Shown: positions 1 through 9,557 of the stretch, in pieces
Numbering within the stretch: the stretch's first letter is position 1
Layout of the letters: every line of letters starts with the position of its first letter
From: a bacterium SCSIO 12844
GTDB lineage: Bacteria > Pseudomonadota > Gammaproteobacteria > Francisellales > Francisellaceae
DNA length: 64,000 bases
Direction of reading: 5' to 3'
Assembly: GCA_024397935.1 (NCBI GenBank)
Contig: CP073743.1
Location: 682,001-746,000, forward strand
Notes under the pieces: generated by a model
The model's input: only the letters and a program-made list of their open reading frames with translations
The model's database searches: none
What the model was told of the DNA's origin: nothing
Program-made: the position numbers and the translations under genes

Positions 1-6
1 TAAAAA

Positions 7-1380
7 GTGTATTGGATGTATTTTGAAATAATAGCAAATCATATGAGTGATTACAAAATTACAAGTGATGAAGCTGAAGCTATTTTAAACGAATTAAAAA
101 AATTTTCCTTTAAACAGCAACGATTGGAAAATAAAGCTATATTAGATCTTGTTGACTTAGAGGAGTTGACGTTACTTCAAGTTGCACAAATGTCAGAGAC
201 AGCAGCTGCAATATTTACTAGTGATCAATCGCTAATGCAATATTTCTCTATTGAAGATATCCTTACTATGGATAGTAATGCTTATTTGTTTTTGACAGAT
301 GACAGATCAAAAATGCTTTATTTGTCAGATAAGCAAACCCTTAGTAAGGAAAAGGTTTTAAGAATAGATTCATATGATTTATATCTAGTATTATGTGATG
401 AAAATGTTCAACGAGCATTAAAGCATAATTTGATAGATTTTGACAAATTAGAAGAAGTTCTTTGTGATGTAGAAGATGTAGAGGGCTTATTGGATGGTAA
501 TTTTGTTGATTATATATTACACAAACAAATAAAGGATAAAGAGAATACACAAACTATATCAATTGAACAAAGTGCATTAGATTCAGCTAAACGTTTAAAA
601 GGTCTCTATTGGGCTGATTTAGATGATAGTTTAATCCAAAACATGATTGATGGTCTTGCAAATTTATCAAAGGATACTGATAACAAGGATATTGCAATTG
701 TATTTCTTAAACTATTATTAGAAAATCAAATTTACCCTAATATGTCTGCTCCTAATTTAGATATCAGTATTAAACAGTTGGTCATGCTGTGTTATTTAGC
801 AATTTGTGATGACCATCGAAGTATGACATCACAAAGTAAAGGTTTGAGAGCTTTAGCTACAGCGTGTTATGAAATTTTAAGGGGTGATAACATTAATAAT
901 GAACAGTTTATTGATGATGGAGAGGAAGATAGTCCTATTTGTTTTGGTGGTGCATTTAATAAGCTGATTGAACAGTTTGTTGGTTATCATCCGGCATTTG
1001 AGCAAGTCTATATTACAAAGGCTTCCGCATCACTTTATCTACCTTGTGTTGTAAAACAACAGTTACTTGATTATTTGAGTGCTTATTATAATCAAGATCC
1101 TAATGATGGTTTTATGCAAAGTATATTTAAGCAGTTAAGTAATACAGGTGAGATTCCAGAGCTAGTATGGATAGAAATTAAAGAAGCTGTATCTAAAGAA
1201 GTATTTGAACACTATAAAAGTGTATTTGACAATGAGATGAATGATGAGTTTTTCACTTTTATAGAATATGGTAGGAATATCAATTTTGATATCAAAAATT
1301 ACAAAAAATCTAAAGATAGTGTATTTATATTTAACAAAGAAATCAATGGTAAGGCAAAAATAGAAGAGCTTACTCCATAA
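7..1380 (+). CDS. Hypothetical acidic protein, possible effector
   Basis: An open frame of about 457 codons that I do not recognise. It is acidic and leucine-rich, with no signal peptide, membrane segment or catalytic motif that I can see. The first possible start is a GTG at position 7, directly after an in-frame stop; ATG codons at 16 and 43 are equally possible and too little upstream sequence is present to decide. It is followed by a 140-base gap and then by a 993-codon gene on the same strand, which also lacks a recognisable function. Both lie just upstream of the ribosomal protein operon, so this looks like accessory DNA next to a core locus. A secreted effector is one possibility, not shown by the sequence. 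Confidence 0.6.
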   Translation: MYWMYFEIIANHMSDYKITSDEAEAILNELKKFSFKQQRLENKAILDLVDLEELTLLQVAQMSETAAAIFTSDQSLMQYFSIEDILTMDSNAYLFLTDDRSKMLYLSDKQTLSKEKVLRIDSYDLYLVLCDENVQRALKHNLIDFDKLEEVLCDVEDVEGLLDGNFVDYILHKQIKDKENTQTISIEQSALDSAKRLKGLYWADLDDSLIQNMIDGLANLSKDTDNKDIAIVFLKLLLENQIYPNMSAPNLDISIKQLVMLCYLAICDDHRSMTSQSKGLRALATACYEILRGDNINNEQFIDDGEEDSPICFGGAFNKLIEQFVGYHPAFEQVYITKASASLYLPCVVKQQLLDYLSAYYNQDPNDGFMQSIFKQLSNTGEIPELVWIEIKEAVSKEVFEHYKSVFDNEMNDEFFTFIEYGRNINFDIKNYKKSKDSVFIFNKEINGKAKIEELTP

Positions 1381-1398
1381 ATTTCAAGTGAATTTTTG

Positions 1399-1416
1399 TT
1401 ACAAATGCATTTGTAA
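1399..1416. promoter_or_regulatory. Perfect 18-bp palindrome upstream of the 993-aa gene
   Basis: TTACAAATGCATTTGTAA is its own reverse complement. It lies 19 bases after the stop of the first gene and about 105 bases before the next start. No T-run follows, so an operator is somewhat more likely than a terminator. Function is inference only. Confidence 0.3.
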
Positions 1417-1520
1417 TTATTTTATATTTTGCAATAATTTCAATATTTTTAATTTATGCTGTTTGTTTTACATTTGCTGATTCAATATATTTTTTAATAA
1501 GTCAGTAAAAGGGTTGTGCT

Positions 1521-4502
1521 ATGCCATCGATAAGTAAAGAAATTAAATCGCGATTAATAGTTAATCAATTAAACCAAAAATTAAATCCACCAGGTGAATA
1601 TGATAAATCAGATCTGACAGGAATAATTGGTCGAGCCTATGCTGCCCAACTGTTAAGTATTATTAATTATGGCTTTAATGTTGCCAATCGAGCTGAATTA
1701 CGAGAGGAAGGTGATGTATTAAGTTTTGGTGAGTCGGCAGTCAATATGGATATAACACACTCTGGACGTTATATTCGTGGTGAGGATGGTCATCCATCAC
1801 GCAATATATATAAGTCAATTGAGGGAGTTTTAAAATTTGATATGCTAGAAAAGGGAGATCAGGTATCTGTTAAAGAAAAATTGGAAAAAAAACTTAAAGA
1901 AGCTAACCCTGGATTCAAGGATTTTTTAAAAGAGTTTAATGGTAAATATTTAAACCCTAAAAGTAAGCATCTTCCTACTTTTAACATTCCTGATGATCCA
2001 GAGATAGGTATTTTAAAAGCACAATATGATGACATGGTTAAAATAAATCAAGAAATTGATAAACGAATTAATAAACCATTAGAAAATTTAAATAAGTCAT
2101 TTGTAAAGTATCATGGAGCATCTATTGATCCAACTAAACAGCAGATGCGAAATACAGCAGTCAAAAACTGTAGAGATTGGATAAAAAAGATTAAAAAAGA
2201 AATTGAAGATTTATTAAAGGCATTATTACAAGAAAACCAATCAATTAAAAAAGATGTAGCACTTGAGTTTGGTCAAGAAAAACTTGAAAAAATGCAAATG
2301 AAATTAAGTTTAGTTGATAAGTTATTGGAATTAGATGTACTAAAACTATTTCATAAAAAAGCTGATGGTGAAAATGCCGAATGGCTAGGGCAGTGGCAAA
2401 CACCTGAAGAAGTGATTGAAAATATTTTTTCACAACTTAACTTTGATCAAGTTAATTATTTAAGTGAGTACCTGCTAAGTAATGCCATTGAAAAATTAGG
2501 CGCTAAGAAAGAAGAAAACAAAGGAGAAAATAAAGAAGAAAATAAAGAAGAAAATAAAGAAGAGAGTAAAGTATTTAACAAGGCAGGGACTTTTAGTGCG
2601 GTAATGAATAAGCGTGTTGATATTACAAAGGAGTTAGCACAAAAAGCTCAAGCAGAGGAAAAAAATTATCTAATCAAAGTTACTGCATCAGCTTCAGATT
2701 ATCCTTGTATGGTTTTTGACTATAGAAAATTCATTTCATTCTTACAAGATAAATGTAGTGATCAATTTGAGAAACTCCGTGCTGAGCTAGATTTTGAAGA
2801 AGATCAGAGTGCATCTCCAACAGTTAGAGTCTTGAATAATGTGTTATTAAGCTATCTAGCAGGTAAAATCAATCAAAAAAGTTTACAAGCTTATGGTGAA
2901 AATTATATTGAAATTCAACCACAAGCATCATTTGGAAGTATTAGGCCATCCATTACAGATACAGGGTTTTCATTTAGATTGTCTCCAGGGCTTGTGCCAG
3001 ATTCATTTTCAGAAGTGTTATCTAGTGCATATGAAGAGTTTTTATCTGAAGTTTCGCAACCAGAAACACAACAAAAATTATTGGTTTTGTTAAATCAAGA
3101 GGCGAATAAAGATAAAAAAAATATAAATGATAAAGTTGGTACAAGGGTGATAGCTCAAAATGCAGCAAGAATTAAAATTGCTGATTTAGCAAAAGATAAT
3201 CATAGTCTGCAGGATATCTGTGATATTTTTGAAAAACAAAGAAAAATAAAATTAGAAGAATTTTGTCAATTAGAGCTTAAAAAAGACAGTCAATCAGAAA
3301 ATGAAAAAGAGAAGCTAGAGCTAAAAAAAGCTCAAGCACCAGATGAGTTATTAGCAATGTATCATAATTTGATTGATGTTTATTTTAGACATCAACAAAA
3401 ATTTAAGGCAAGTGAAAATCAAGGTGTGCGTGATTTAGATAAAATCATTGACTGGGTAATTGCTCAACAACCAGAAAATGAAAATTACTCTGTTATTGCA
3501 ACTAAGGTTGAATCACTTTGTCGCTTATTACAAATGCGCTATGAAATGGAGATAAAAGTAGAACGAGATAAAAGAATTACAAGCCAAGCTGAGAAGCCAC
3601 AAGAATTAGCACTTAAAGCATCTGTTGATTCAGTATTAACAGATGATGAAGATTATAAAACAGAGGCAACAAGATGTGGCATGTCAGGATTTTCTCATGC
3701 AATAAGAATCGTTAATCATGCCTATTCGAATTTAAAGTTTGAAGAAGGGGACAAGCTAAGTGGTGAGCTTTCTGAAGTTTACTTTGAAATTGATCATGAA
3801 ACACCTAAAGAAATAATGAAGCAATTTAAAGAAGAATCTTCACAAAAAATTGAATGTTGGGAAATAAATGAAACTGAAGAAGGAAAAAAAGCACATATTA
3901 AATTTGCAGATATTGCAGCCTTTCCTCGTCATGAAGCAGGGAAAAGTAAGCAAACAAATTGGAAAGGTAATTGGGCTGAAATTGATGAAAGTGATAAACC
4001 TGAAGTTTTAATTATTGATATGACTTCAGGCACACAACAAGACTTAGATCGCTTAACTGCACAGTTTAATCAATCAGGTAATGTTAAACCTTATGCAATG
4101 CTATTATTTGCTAGTGACAATAAGTATGGTCAAGGTGGTATTGACTTAGTCTCTATGGGTGAACTACGATTGGTTACAAAATCTAAAAAGCAGCTTGATG
4201 GAAATGAAAGTGCGCAAAATTTAACTAATCAGTTAAAAGAAGCATTTCATGAATCTTTTAAAACGCATGAGGAAAATAATACAGCAATTAAAGCATACCG
4301 AAAAGTTTTAAGTGATGCAGGTTTGCGTAGATCAAGTAAAAAATTAGTAGAATCAGGTAATATTTTTATTGCTGAGCCTGTGGGAGAAATAGCTAAGTTT
4401 GAAGAAAGCTCTAGTCAAGCAAGCGGACCAATTACACCAAGTCCATTCCAAAGTAATATCCCAGCCGCTATTGGGGCAGGAGAACTAAACTATATAATGT
4501 AA
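1521..4502 (+). CDS. Large hypothetical protein, effector-like
   Basis: A 993-residue protein with no signal peptide or clear membrane segment. It is rich in Lys and Glu, with predicted helical stretches, and has a low-complexity run near residues 331-349 built from repeats of Glu-Glu-Asn-Lys. Near residue 833 there is the string DMTSGT, followed by a segment containing SDNKYGQGGIDL and GELRLV. I loosely associate a pattern of this kind (D-x-TS-x-T, then K-x-x-Q-G-G-x-D, then G-E-x-R) with large Legionella effectors, but only from memory. The size, composition and occurrence in an organism with Dot/Icm genes make it an effector candidate. The ATG at 1521 is preceded by a weak purine stretch. 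Confidence 0.7.
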   Translation: MPSISKEIKSRLIVNQLNQKLNPPGEYDKSDLTGIIGRAYAAQLLSIINYGFNVANRAELREEGDVLSFGESAVNMDITHSGRYIRGEDGHPSRNIYKSIEGVLKFDMLEKGDQVSVKEKLEKKLKEANPGFKDFLKEFNGKYLNPKSKHLPTFNIPDDPEIGILKAQYDDMVKINQEIDKRINKPLENLNKSFVKYHGASIDPTKQQMRNTAVKNCRDWIKKIKKEIEDLLKALLQENQSIKKDVALEFGQEKLEKMQMKLSLVDKLLELDVLKLFHKKADGENAEWLGQWQTPEEVIENIFSQLNFDQVNYLSEYLLSNAIEKLGAKKEENKGENKEENKEENKEESKVFNKAGTFSAVMNKRVDITKELAQKAQAEEKNYLIKVTASASDYPCMVFDYRKFISFLQDKCSDQFEKLRAELDFEEDQSASPTVRVLNNVLLSYLAGKINQKSLQAYGENYIEIQPQASFGSIRPSITDTGFSFRLSPGLVPDSFSEVLSSAYEEFLSEVSQPETQQKLLVLLNQEANKDKKNINDKVGTRVIAQNAARIKIADLAKDNHSLQDICDIFEKQRKIKLEEFCQLELKKDSQSENEKEKLELKKAQAPDELLAMYHNLIDVYFRHQQKFKASENQGVRDLDKIIDWVIAQQPENENYSVIATKVESLCRLLQMRYEMEIKVERDKRITSQAEKPQELALKASVDSVLTDDEDYKTEATRCGMSGFSHAIRIVNHAYSNLKFEEGDKLSGELSEVYFEIDHETPKEIMKQFKEESSQKIECWEINETEEGKKAHIKFADIAAFPRHEAGKSKQTNWKGNWAEIDESDKPEVLIIDMTSGTQQDLDRLTAQFNQSGNVKPYAMLLFASDNKYGQGGIDLVSMGELRLVTKSKKQLDGNESAQNLTNQLKEAFHESFKTHEENNTAIKAYRKVLSDAGLRRSSKKLVESGNIFIAEPVGEIAKFEESSSQASGPITPSPFQSNIPAAIGAGELNYIM

Positions 4503-4664
4503 TACTAAAAGAAATATAGTTATAAACGCTTAATAAAATTTGCCTTTTTATTTAATTTCATATAGAATTTGACCCGCTCTTTGCGTTTCATTCTTGATTT
4601 AATCATAACAGAGTAGAAACGCTTATCGCAATGTATAAGATAAACCGGAAGGAGTAAAATAAAC

Positions 4665-5012
4665 ATGCGTCATTATGAAGTTGTATTTATTGCGCATCCA
4701 GATCAAAGTGATCAGATGCCAGCGATGCTTGAGCGTTATCGCGAAATTATTGAAAAAGATGGTGGTAAAATTCACCGCCTAGAAGATTGGGGACGTCGTC
4801 AATTAGCTTACCCAATTGAGAAATTACATAAAGCACATTATGTATTAATGAATATCGAATGTAATCAAACTGCCTTAAATGAGTTGGAAGAATCATTTCG
4901 TTATAATGATGCGATTCTTCGCCGTTTGATTTTAACTAAAGATGAAGCAATTACTGAGCCATCAGTTATGATGGCTGAGTCAAAGAAAAGAGTTGAAACA
5001 GCGTCAGCTTAA
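4665..5012 (+). CDS. rpsF: 30S ribosomal protein S6
   Basis: 115 residues, the usual length for bacterial S6, beginning [14 protein letters not shown] and containing the conserved [11 protein letters not shown] block. S6 binds the central domain of 16S rRNA as a partner of S18. A strong ribosome-binding site (GGAAGGAG) lies before the ATG. It is the first gene of the conserved rpsF-rpsR-rplI operon, with S18 starting 19 bases downstream. The C-terminal tail after the globular domain is rich in Glu, Ser and Lys, as in other gammaproteobacteria. The identification is secure from both sequence and gene order. Confidence 0.97.
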   Translation: MRHYEVVFIAHPDQSDQMPAMLERYREIIEKDGGKIHRLEDWGRRQLAYPIEKLHKAHYVLMNIECNQTALNELEESFRYNDAILRRLILTKDEAITEPSVMMAESKKRVETASA

Positions 5013-5031
5013 TTTTTAAGGAGTATTACTA

Positions 5032-5256
5032 ATGCGTCTAAATCGTCGTCGTAAAATGTGCCGTTTCAAAATTGAAGGCGTAAAAGAAATTGATTACAAA
5101 GATCTAAATACGTTGAAAAGCTATATCACTGAAACGGGTAAAATTGTACCAAGTCGTATTACAGGTACAAGTGCTAAGTATCAACGTCAGATTGCAACAG
5201 CAATTAAACGTGCTCGCTTTTTAGCATTGTTACCTTATTGTGATCATCATTATTAA
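5032..5256 (+). CDS. rpsR: 30S ribosomal protein S18
   Basis: 74 residues, very basic at the start ([12 protein letters not shown]), with the conserved block [31 protein letters not shown] in its usual place; I describe it by position (about residues 21-51) because it is long. S18 forms a heterodimer with S6 on the 30S platform. It lies 19 bases after rpsF and 39 bases before rplI, in the standard operon. The Shine-Dalgarno AAGGAG is at 5018-5023. No unusual feature is visible. Confidence 0.97.
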   Translation: MRLNRRRKMCRFKIEGVKEIDYKDLNTLKSYITETGKIVPSRITGTSAKYQRQIATAIKRARFLALLPYCDHHY

Positions 5257-5295
5257 TAGAAATTTATTTGAATTAGATTTAAGAGGCTTTTCAAG

Positions 5296-5745
5296 ATGGA
5301 AATTATCTTAAAAGAAAAAGTAGAAAACCTAGGTAAGCTAGGTGATATGGTTAGGGTGCGTGCTGGTTATGCGCGTAACTATTTAATCCCTTATGGTAAA
5401 GCAGTTCAAGCAACAGCTGAAAATGTTAAAGCATTTGAAGCACAAAAGGCTGAACTTGAGCGCTTAGAAAATGAGCGTATTGCCAAAGCACAGGCTGATG
5501 CAGAGCAAATTCAAAGCAAAAGCTTTGAGATTAAAGCTCAAGCAGGTGAGGGCGGTAAATTATTTGGCTCTGTTGGTACAAAAGAAGTTGCTGATATTGT
5601 TAAAGAAACTTCAGGTATTGAAGTTGAGCGTCGTCATGTGCGTATGCCAGAAGGTACGATTCGTCAAATTGGTGAATATCAAGTTAGTATTCACTTACAT
5701 ACAGGTGTTGATGTAACAGTAACAATTGTGGTTGCTGCGTTATAA
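5296..5745 (+). CDS. rplI: 50S ribosomal protein L9
   Basis: 149 residues, the standard length. It starts [17 protein letters not shown] and has the N-terminal globular domain ([18 protein letters not shown]), a long connecting helix rich in Ala, Glu and Gln, and the C-terminal domain ending with the IHLHTGVDV-type strand. L9 binds 23S rRNA domain V near the L1 stalk. It is last in the rpsF-rpsR-rplI operon and is followed by a rho-independent terminator 38 bases after its stop, which separates it from dnaB. Confidence 0.97.
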   Translation: MEIILKEKVENLGKLGDMVRVRAGYARNYLIPYGKAVQATAENVKAFEAQKAELERLENERIAKAQADAEQIQSKSFEIKAQAGEGGKLFGSVGTKEVADIVKETSGIEVERRHVRMPEGTIRQIGEYQVSIHLHTGVDVTVTIVVAAL

Positions 5746-5782
5746 TTGATGATTGTATCTTTTCTAAAAGACACTAAAATAG

Positions 5783-5810
5783 AAGGCTGTGTATGAACAC
5801 AGCCTTTTTT
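5783..5810 (+). terminator. Rho-independent terminator after rplI
   Basis: A 10-bp perfect stem (5783-5792 with 5797-5806) closes a 4-base loop ATGA and runs into TTTTTT. The loop contains an ATG in frame with dnaB, but that start would lie inside the terminator, which argues for the downstream dnaB start at 5828. Confidence 0.9.
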
Positions 5811-5827
5811 ATTTTGGATGGATATTA

Positions 5828-7234
5828 ATGGAAAATATAAATAATTTATATGCAAACTCAGACTACCAAAAATTAGAGCAATTAAAACAGCCGCCTTATT
5901 CTATTGATGCTGAACGCTCAGTTATTGGTGGATTATTATTAGATAATGATGCTTGGGATAAAATAGCAGACTCATTGATAGAGCGTGACTTTTATCGTAA
6001 AGAGCATCGCGTTATATTTAAAGAAATTACACGATTAGCTTCAAAGGAAGAGCCCTTTGATGTGATCACCCTAAGTGAGTCGTTATTTGAAAGTCAACTA
6101 TTAGATCAAGCAGGTGGTTTAAACTATCTAGCAGAATTAGCCAAAAATACACCGACAGCTCAAAACATTGCAGCCTATGCACGCATTGTAAAAGAACGTG
6201 CAAAATTAAGATCATTATTAAATACAGCAACTGATATTGCTGATCTTGTCTATGACCAATCAGGCCGTAAAAGTGATGAGATTATTGATGAAGCAGAGCG
6301 AAAAATATTTGCATTAGCAGAATCAAGTACAGCTTCAGCTGTTGGCCCTGAGTCGGTGCAAAATGTATTGCCTAATGTTATTGATAGACTTGATAGCCTA
6401 ATGGATGCAAAAGATGGTATTACAGGCACGCCAATGGGCTTAAAAGATCTTGATGATATGACATCTGGCTTACATCCTGCAAATTTGGTGATTGTAGCCG
6501 GTCGACCATCAATGGGTAAAACACTTATTTCAATGAATATGGCTGAAAATATTGCAAGAACAGCAGATAAACCTGTTTTAGTTTTTAGTATGGAAATGCC
6601 TGCAGAAGATTTGGTGACTCGTATGATTTCATCTTTAGGACGTGTTGATCAAAGTCTATTAAGAAGTGGTAAATTAAATGATGAACATTGGGCTAAGATT
6701 GCATCAGCAATGAAAGTGATCAGCCAAGATATGAAGATGTTAATTGATGACTCACCTGCATTATCACCAGCTGAAGTACGTTCAAGAGCTAGACGAGTTG
6801 CAAGAGACCATGGTGGATTAAGCTTAATTATTGTTGATTACTTACAATTAATGCGTGTGCCAGGTATGGAGTCAAACAGAACGCAAGAAGTTTCAGAAAT
6901 ATCAAGGTCATTAAAAGCATTAGCTAAAGAGTTACATGTACCTGTTATTGCGATCTCGCAGCTAAATAGGGGAGTTGATGATCGATCAGATAAGCGTCCA
7001 ATGATGTCAGATTTAAGAGAATCTGGCGCCATTGAGCAGGATGCGGATGTGATTATGTTTGTATTTAGAGAAGAAGTTTATCATAAAGATAAGCCAGAAT
7101 TAAAAGGCATTGGTGAAGTGATTATTGGCAAGCAAAGAAATGGACCAATTGGTAGTGTTAGGTTAACATTTACAGGACAGTTTTTACGATTTAGTGATTA
7201 TGCACCAGAGGAGCAAATAACAGGAGGTTTTTAG
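5828..7234 (+). CDS. dnaB: Replicative DNA helicase DnaB
   Basis: 468 residues from the ATG at 5828. The N-terminal helical domain begins with the typical PPYSIDAERSVIGGLL block, followed by the RecA-like domain. The Walker A loop GRPSMGKT is near residue 224, the Walker B region LIIVDYLQLMR is near 332, and the C-terminal motif DLRESGAIEQDAD is present. DnaB is the hexameric helicase of the replication fork. An in-frame ATG at 5789 lies in the rplI terminator hairpin and is rejected as the start. The stop codon overlaps the possible GTG start of alr, so the pair is probably co-transcribed. No intein or truncation is visible. Confidence 0.97.
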   Translation: MENINNLYANSDYQKLEQLKQPPYSIDAERSVIGGLLLDNDAWDKIADSLIERDFYRKEHRVIFKEITRLASKEEPFDVITLSESLFESQLLDQAGGLNYLAELAKNTPTAQNIAAYARIVKERAKLRSLLNTATDIADLVYDQSGRKSDEIIDEAERKIFALAESSTASAVGPESVQNVLPNVIDRLDSLMDAKDGITGTPMGLKDLDDMTSGLHPANLVIVAGRPSMGKTLISMNMAENIARTADKPVLVFSMEMPAEDLVTRMISSLGRVDQSLLRSGKLNDEHWAKIASAMKVISQDMKMLIDDSPALSPAEVRSRARRVARDHGGLSLIIVDYLQLMRVPGMESNRTQEVSEISRSLKALAKELHVPVIAISQLNRGVDDRSDKRPMMSDLRESGAIEQDADVIMFVFREEVYHKDKPELKGIGEVIIGKQRNGPIGSVRLTFTGQFLRFSDYAPEEQITGGF

Positions 7235-8322
7235 TGATGCAATGCCGGGTAGAAGCATTAATAAACAAGGATAGATTAACAGAGAATATTCAAGTATTGC
7301 TAAAAAAAGTAAAGCCTAATGAAGTATTGGCTATGTTAAAAGGTAATGCTTATGGCCATGGTCTAGTTGAAGTTGCAGAAATTATTCAACCCTTTGTTAA
7401 TGGGTTTGGTGTCGCAAGCTTTATCGAAGCACAAAAATTACGTGATAGCGGAATTAACTTACCAATTGTATTGATGTCTGGCTTTGTTGCTCAATGTCAA
7501 ATACCGTATATGAAAGCATTAGATATAACACCTGTGATTCATAGCCATTATCAATTAGAGTGGGTTTTAGCTGAGAAAAGCGCTTGGCATATTAATGCTT
7601 GGCTTAAAATAAATACAGGTATGAATAGGCTAGGTTTTGATCTTGATGATGCAAGAATGATTTATCAAACCATAAAAGCAAATAAAGAACGTTTTAATCG
7701 ATTGATTTGGTTAACGCATTTAGCAGAAGCTGAGTTTCCAGATTCAGTGATTTCATTAGAGCAGAAAAAATGTTTTGCACAATTATGTCAACAATATCCA
7801 GCAGATGCTATATCAATGGAAAATTCAGCTGGACTATTAATGGATGACTCACTACCTTGCGATATCATAAGGCCAGGAGCAGCATTATATGGCATTTCTT
7901 CTTTTGAAGCATTAGCTGAAAAAACACGCCTTTATTTTGATTATGTGATGACGCTTAAAAGTCGAATTATTGCTTTACATGATGTTAAAATAGGTAATAC
8001 GGTTGGCTATAATGGCATTTGGCAAGCAAAGCGAGATTCAGTCATTGCAACGATTCCAGTTGGTTATGCAGATGGCTATCCTTATCGAACACCAGAAGGT
8101 ACGCCCGTTTTAATTCGAGGGAAAAAGGTGCCGGTAATTGGTAAACTATCTATGGATATGATGTCAGTTGATGTAACAGAAGTTAAAAATGTTGCTGTAG
8201 GCGATGAAGTCATATTATGGGGTGATGAATTACCTATTGAAGAGGTTGCAACGGTTATTGGTGTTTCACCTTATAGTCTATCTTCTGGCTTAAGTGATCG
8301 TGTCGAGAGAAAAGTAGTCTAA
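7234..8322 (+). CDS. alr: Alanine racemase
   Basis: About 362 residues with the fold-type III PLP enzyme signature. The PLP-binding lysine lies in MLKGNAYGHGL (near residue 36), and the second catalytic tyrosine is in VGYNGIW near residue 259. The C-terminal beta domain carries the VPVIGKLSMDMMSVDVT block. The enzyme interconverts L- and D-alanine for peptidoglycan. A GTG at 7234 overlaps the dnaB stop and an ATG follows at 7237. An AGGAGG at 7222-7227, inside dnaB, serves either start, and ATG 7237 has slightly better spacing. The dnaB-alr order is common in gammaproteobacteria and supports the call. Confidence 0.96.
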   Translation: MMQCRVEALINKDRLTENIQVLLKKVKPNEVLAMLKGNAYGHGLVEVAEIIQPFVNGFGVASFIEAQKLRDSGINLPIVLMSGFVAQCQIPYMKALDITPVIHSHYQLEWVLAEKSAWHINAWLKINTGMNRLGFDLDDARMIYQTIKANKERFNRLIWLTHLAEAEFPDSVISLEQKKCFAQLCQQYPADAISMENSAGLLMDDSLPCDIIRPGAALYGISSFEALAEKTRLYFDYVMTLKSRIIALHDVKIGNTVGYNGIWQAKRDSVIATIPVGYADGYPYRTPEGTPVLIRGKKVPVIGKLSMDMMSVDVTEVKNVAVGDEVILWGDELPIEEVATVIGVSPYSLSSGLSDRVERKVV

Positions 8323-8450
8323 TAGTGATTAAAAATTAGACTTTTTCCTATAAAATCGTTACACTGTGAGGCACATTTCAAAGTGTAGTTTAGATAATAA
8401 CCAATTAGTTAAATAAAGCTATAATAATAAAACGATAATTAGTGACTTAT

Positions 8451-9557
8451 ATGACAGAAAAAGTAAATTTATTAGGCCTTAATCGCCAGTCGTTACAAGA
8501 CTATTTTGAATCTATTGGTCAAAAACGTTTTCGAGCTGACCAAATGTTAAAATGGATTCATGCTCGTGGTATTACTGAGTTTGATCAAATGACAGACTTA
8601 AGTAAAGCATTACGTCAAAAGTTATCAGAAACAGCAGAAGTAATCGCACCTAAAGTAGTTCTTGATAAAACATCAGATGATGGTACACGTAAGTGGATTC
8701 TTGAAATGTCAGGGAAAAACTGGATTGAAATGGTATTTATCCCAGAAGGTAAGCGAGGAACTTTGTGTGTTTCATCCCAAGTTGGCTGTATGTTAACTTG
8801 TAGTTTTTGCTCTACCGCCAAGCAAGGCTTTAATCGCAACTTAACTTCAACTGAGATTATTGGTCAATTATGGATTGCTGCAAGGTGCTTATCTGAATCT
8901 AAAAAAGAGCATGATAACAAAGTAACTAATATTGTTATGATGGGCATGGGTGAACCTTTAATGAATTTTGAGCCTGTTGTTGAAGCAATGTCGATTATGA
9001 TGGATGATTTAGCTTATGGCTTATCAAAAAGAAGAGTGACTTTAAGTACCTCAGGTGTTGTGCCAAAAATTTATGAGTTAATGGAAAAAATTGATGTATC
9101 TTTAGCAGTCTCATTACATGCGCCAACTGATGAACTTCGCAACGAATTAGTGCCAATTAATCGTAAGTATAATATTGACTCATTATTAGAAGTTTGTCGC
9201 TTGTATGCTCAAAAAGGGCCACATAAGGATATTACTTTCGAATATACCTTAATGGAAGGTGTTAATGATGAAGTTGAACATGCAGAAGCATTAGCGAAAT
9301 TATTAAAAGAAAAAGAAATTCCAAGTAAAATTAATTTAATTCCGTTTAACCCGTACCCGGGTACGCCGTATAAAAGACCAAGTAATAATCGTATACACCG
9401 TTTTCAACAAGTTTTGATGCGCTATAATTATACAACAACGATTCGCCGAACCAGAGGGGATGATATTGATGCGGCATGTGGACAGTTGGTTGGTCAAGTT
9501 AAGGATAAGACAAAGCGCCAAGAAAAATACAAAGCAAAGTTGGTTGTTGAAGCATAA
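8451..9557 (+). CDS. rlmN: 23S rRNA (adenine-C2) methyltransferase RlmN
   Basis: 368 residues from the ATG at 8451; a GTG at 8442 would add three residues. The radical-SAM motif CMLTCSFC is near residues 112-119, the SAM-binding MMGMGEPL block follows, and the second catalytic cysteine is in the C-terminal RRTRGDDIDAACGQL region near 342. RlmN methylates C2 of A2503 in 23S rRNA and of A37 in some tRNAs, using a 5'-deoxyadenosyl radical and a methyl-cysteine intermediate. The next gene, a PilF-like lipoprotein, begins at or before the rlmN stop. rlmN next to pilF is a common gammaproteobacterial arrangement. Confidence 0.96.
   Translation: MTEKVNLLGLNRQSLQDYFESIGQKRFRADQMLKWIHARGITEFDQMTDLSKALRQKLSETAEVIAPKVVLDKTSDDGTRKWILEMSGKNWIEMVFIPEGKRGTLCVSSQVGCMLTCSFCSTAKQGFNRNLTSTEIIGQLWIAARCLSESKKEHDNKVTNIVMMGMGEPLMNFEPVVEAMSIMMDDLAYGLSKRRVTLSTSGVVPKIYELMEKIDVSLAVSLHAPTDELRNELVPINRKYNIDSLLEVCRLYAQKGPHKDITFEYTLMEGVNDEVEHAEALAKLLKEKEIPSKINLIPFNPYPGTPYKRPSNNRIHRFQQVLMRYNYTTTIRRTRGDDIDAACGQLVGQVKDKTKRQEKYKAKLVVEA

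Noticed and set aside
4569-4605. Promoter upstream of rpsF (TTGACC with an AT-rich -10 candidate)
   Set aside because: No -10 hexamer lies at 16-18 bases from the TTGACC, so the promoter cannot be placed with confidence.
5789-5827. Upstream in-frame ATG for dnaB
   Set aside because: It lies in the loop region of the rplI terminator hairpin, and the family's N-terminus begins after the ATG at 5828.
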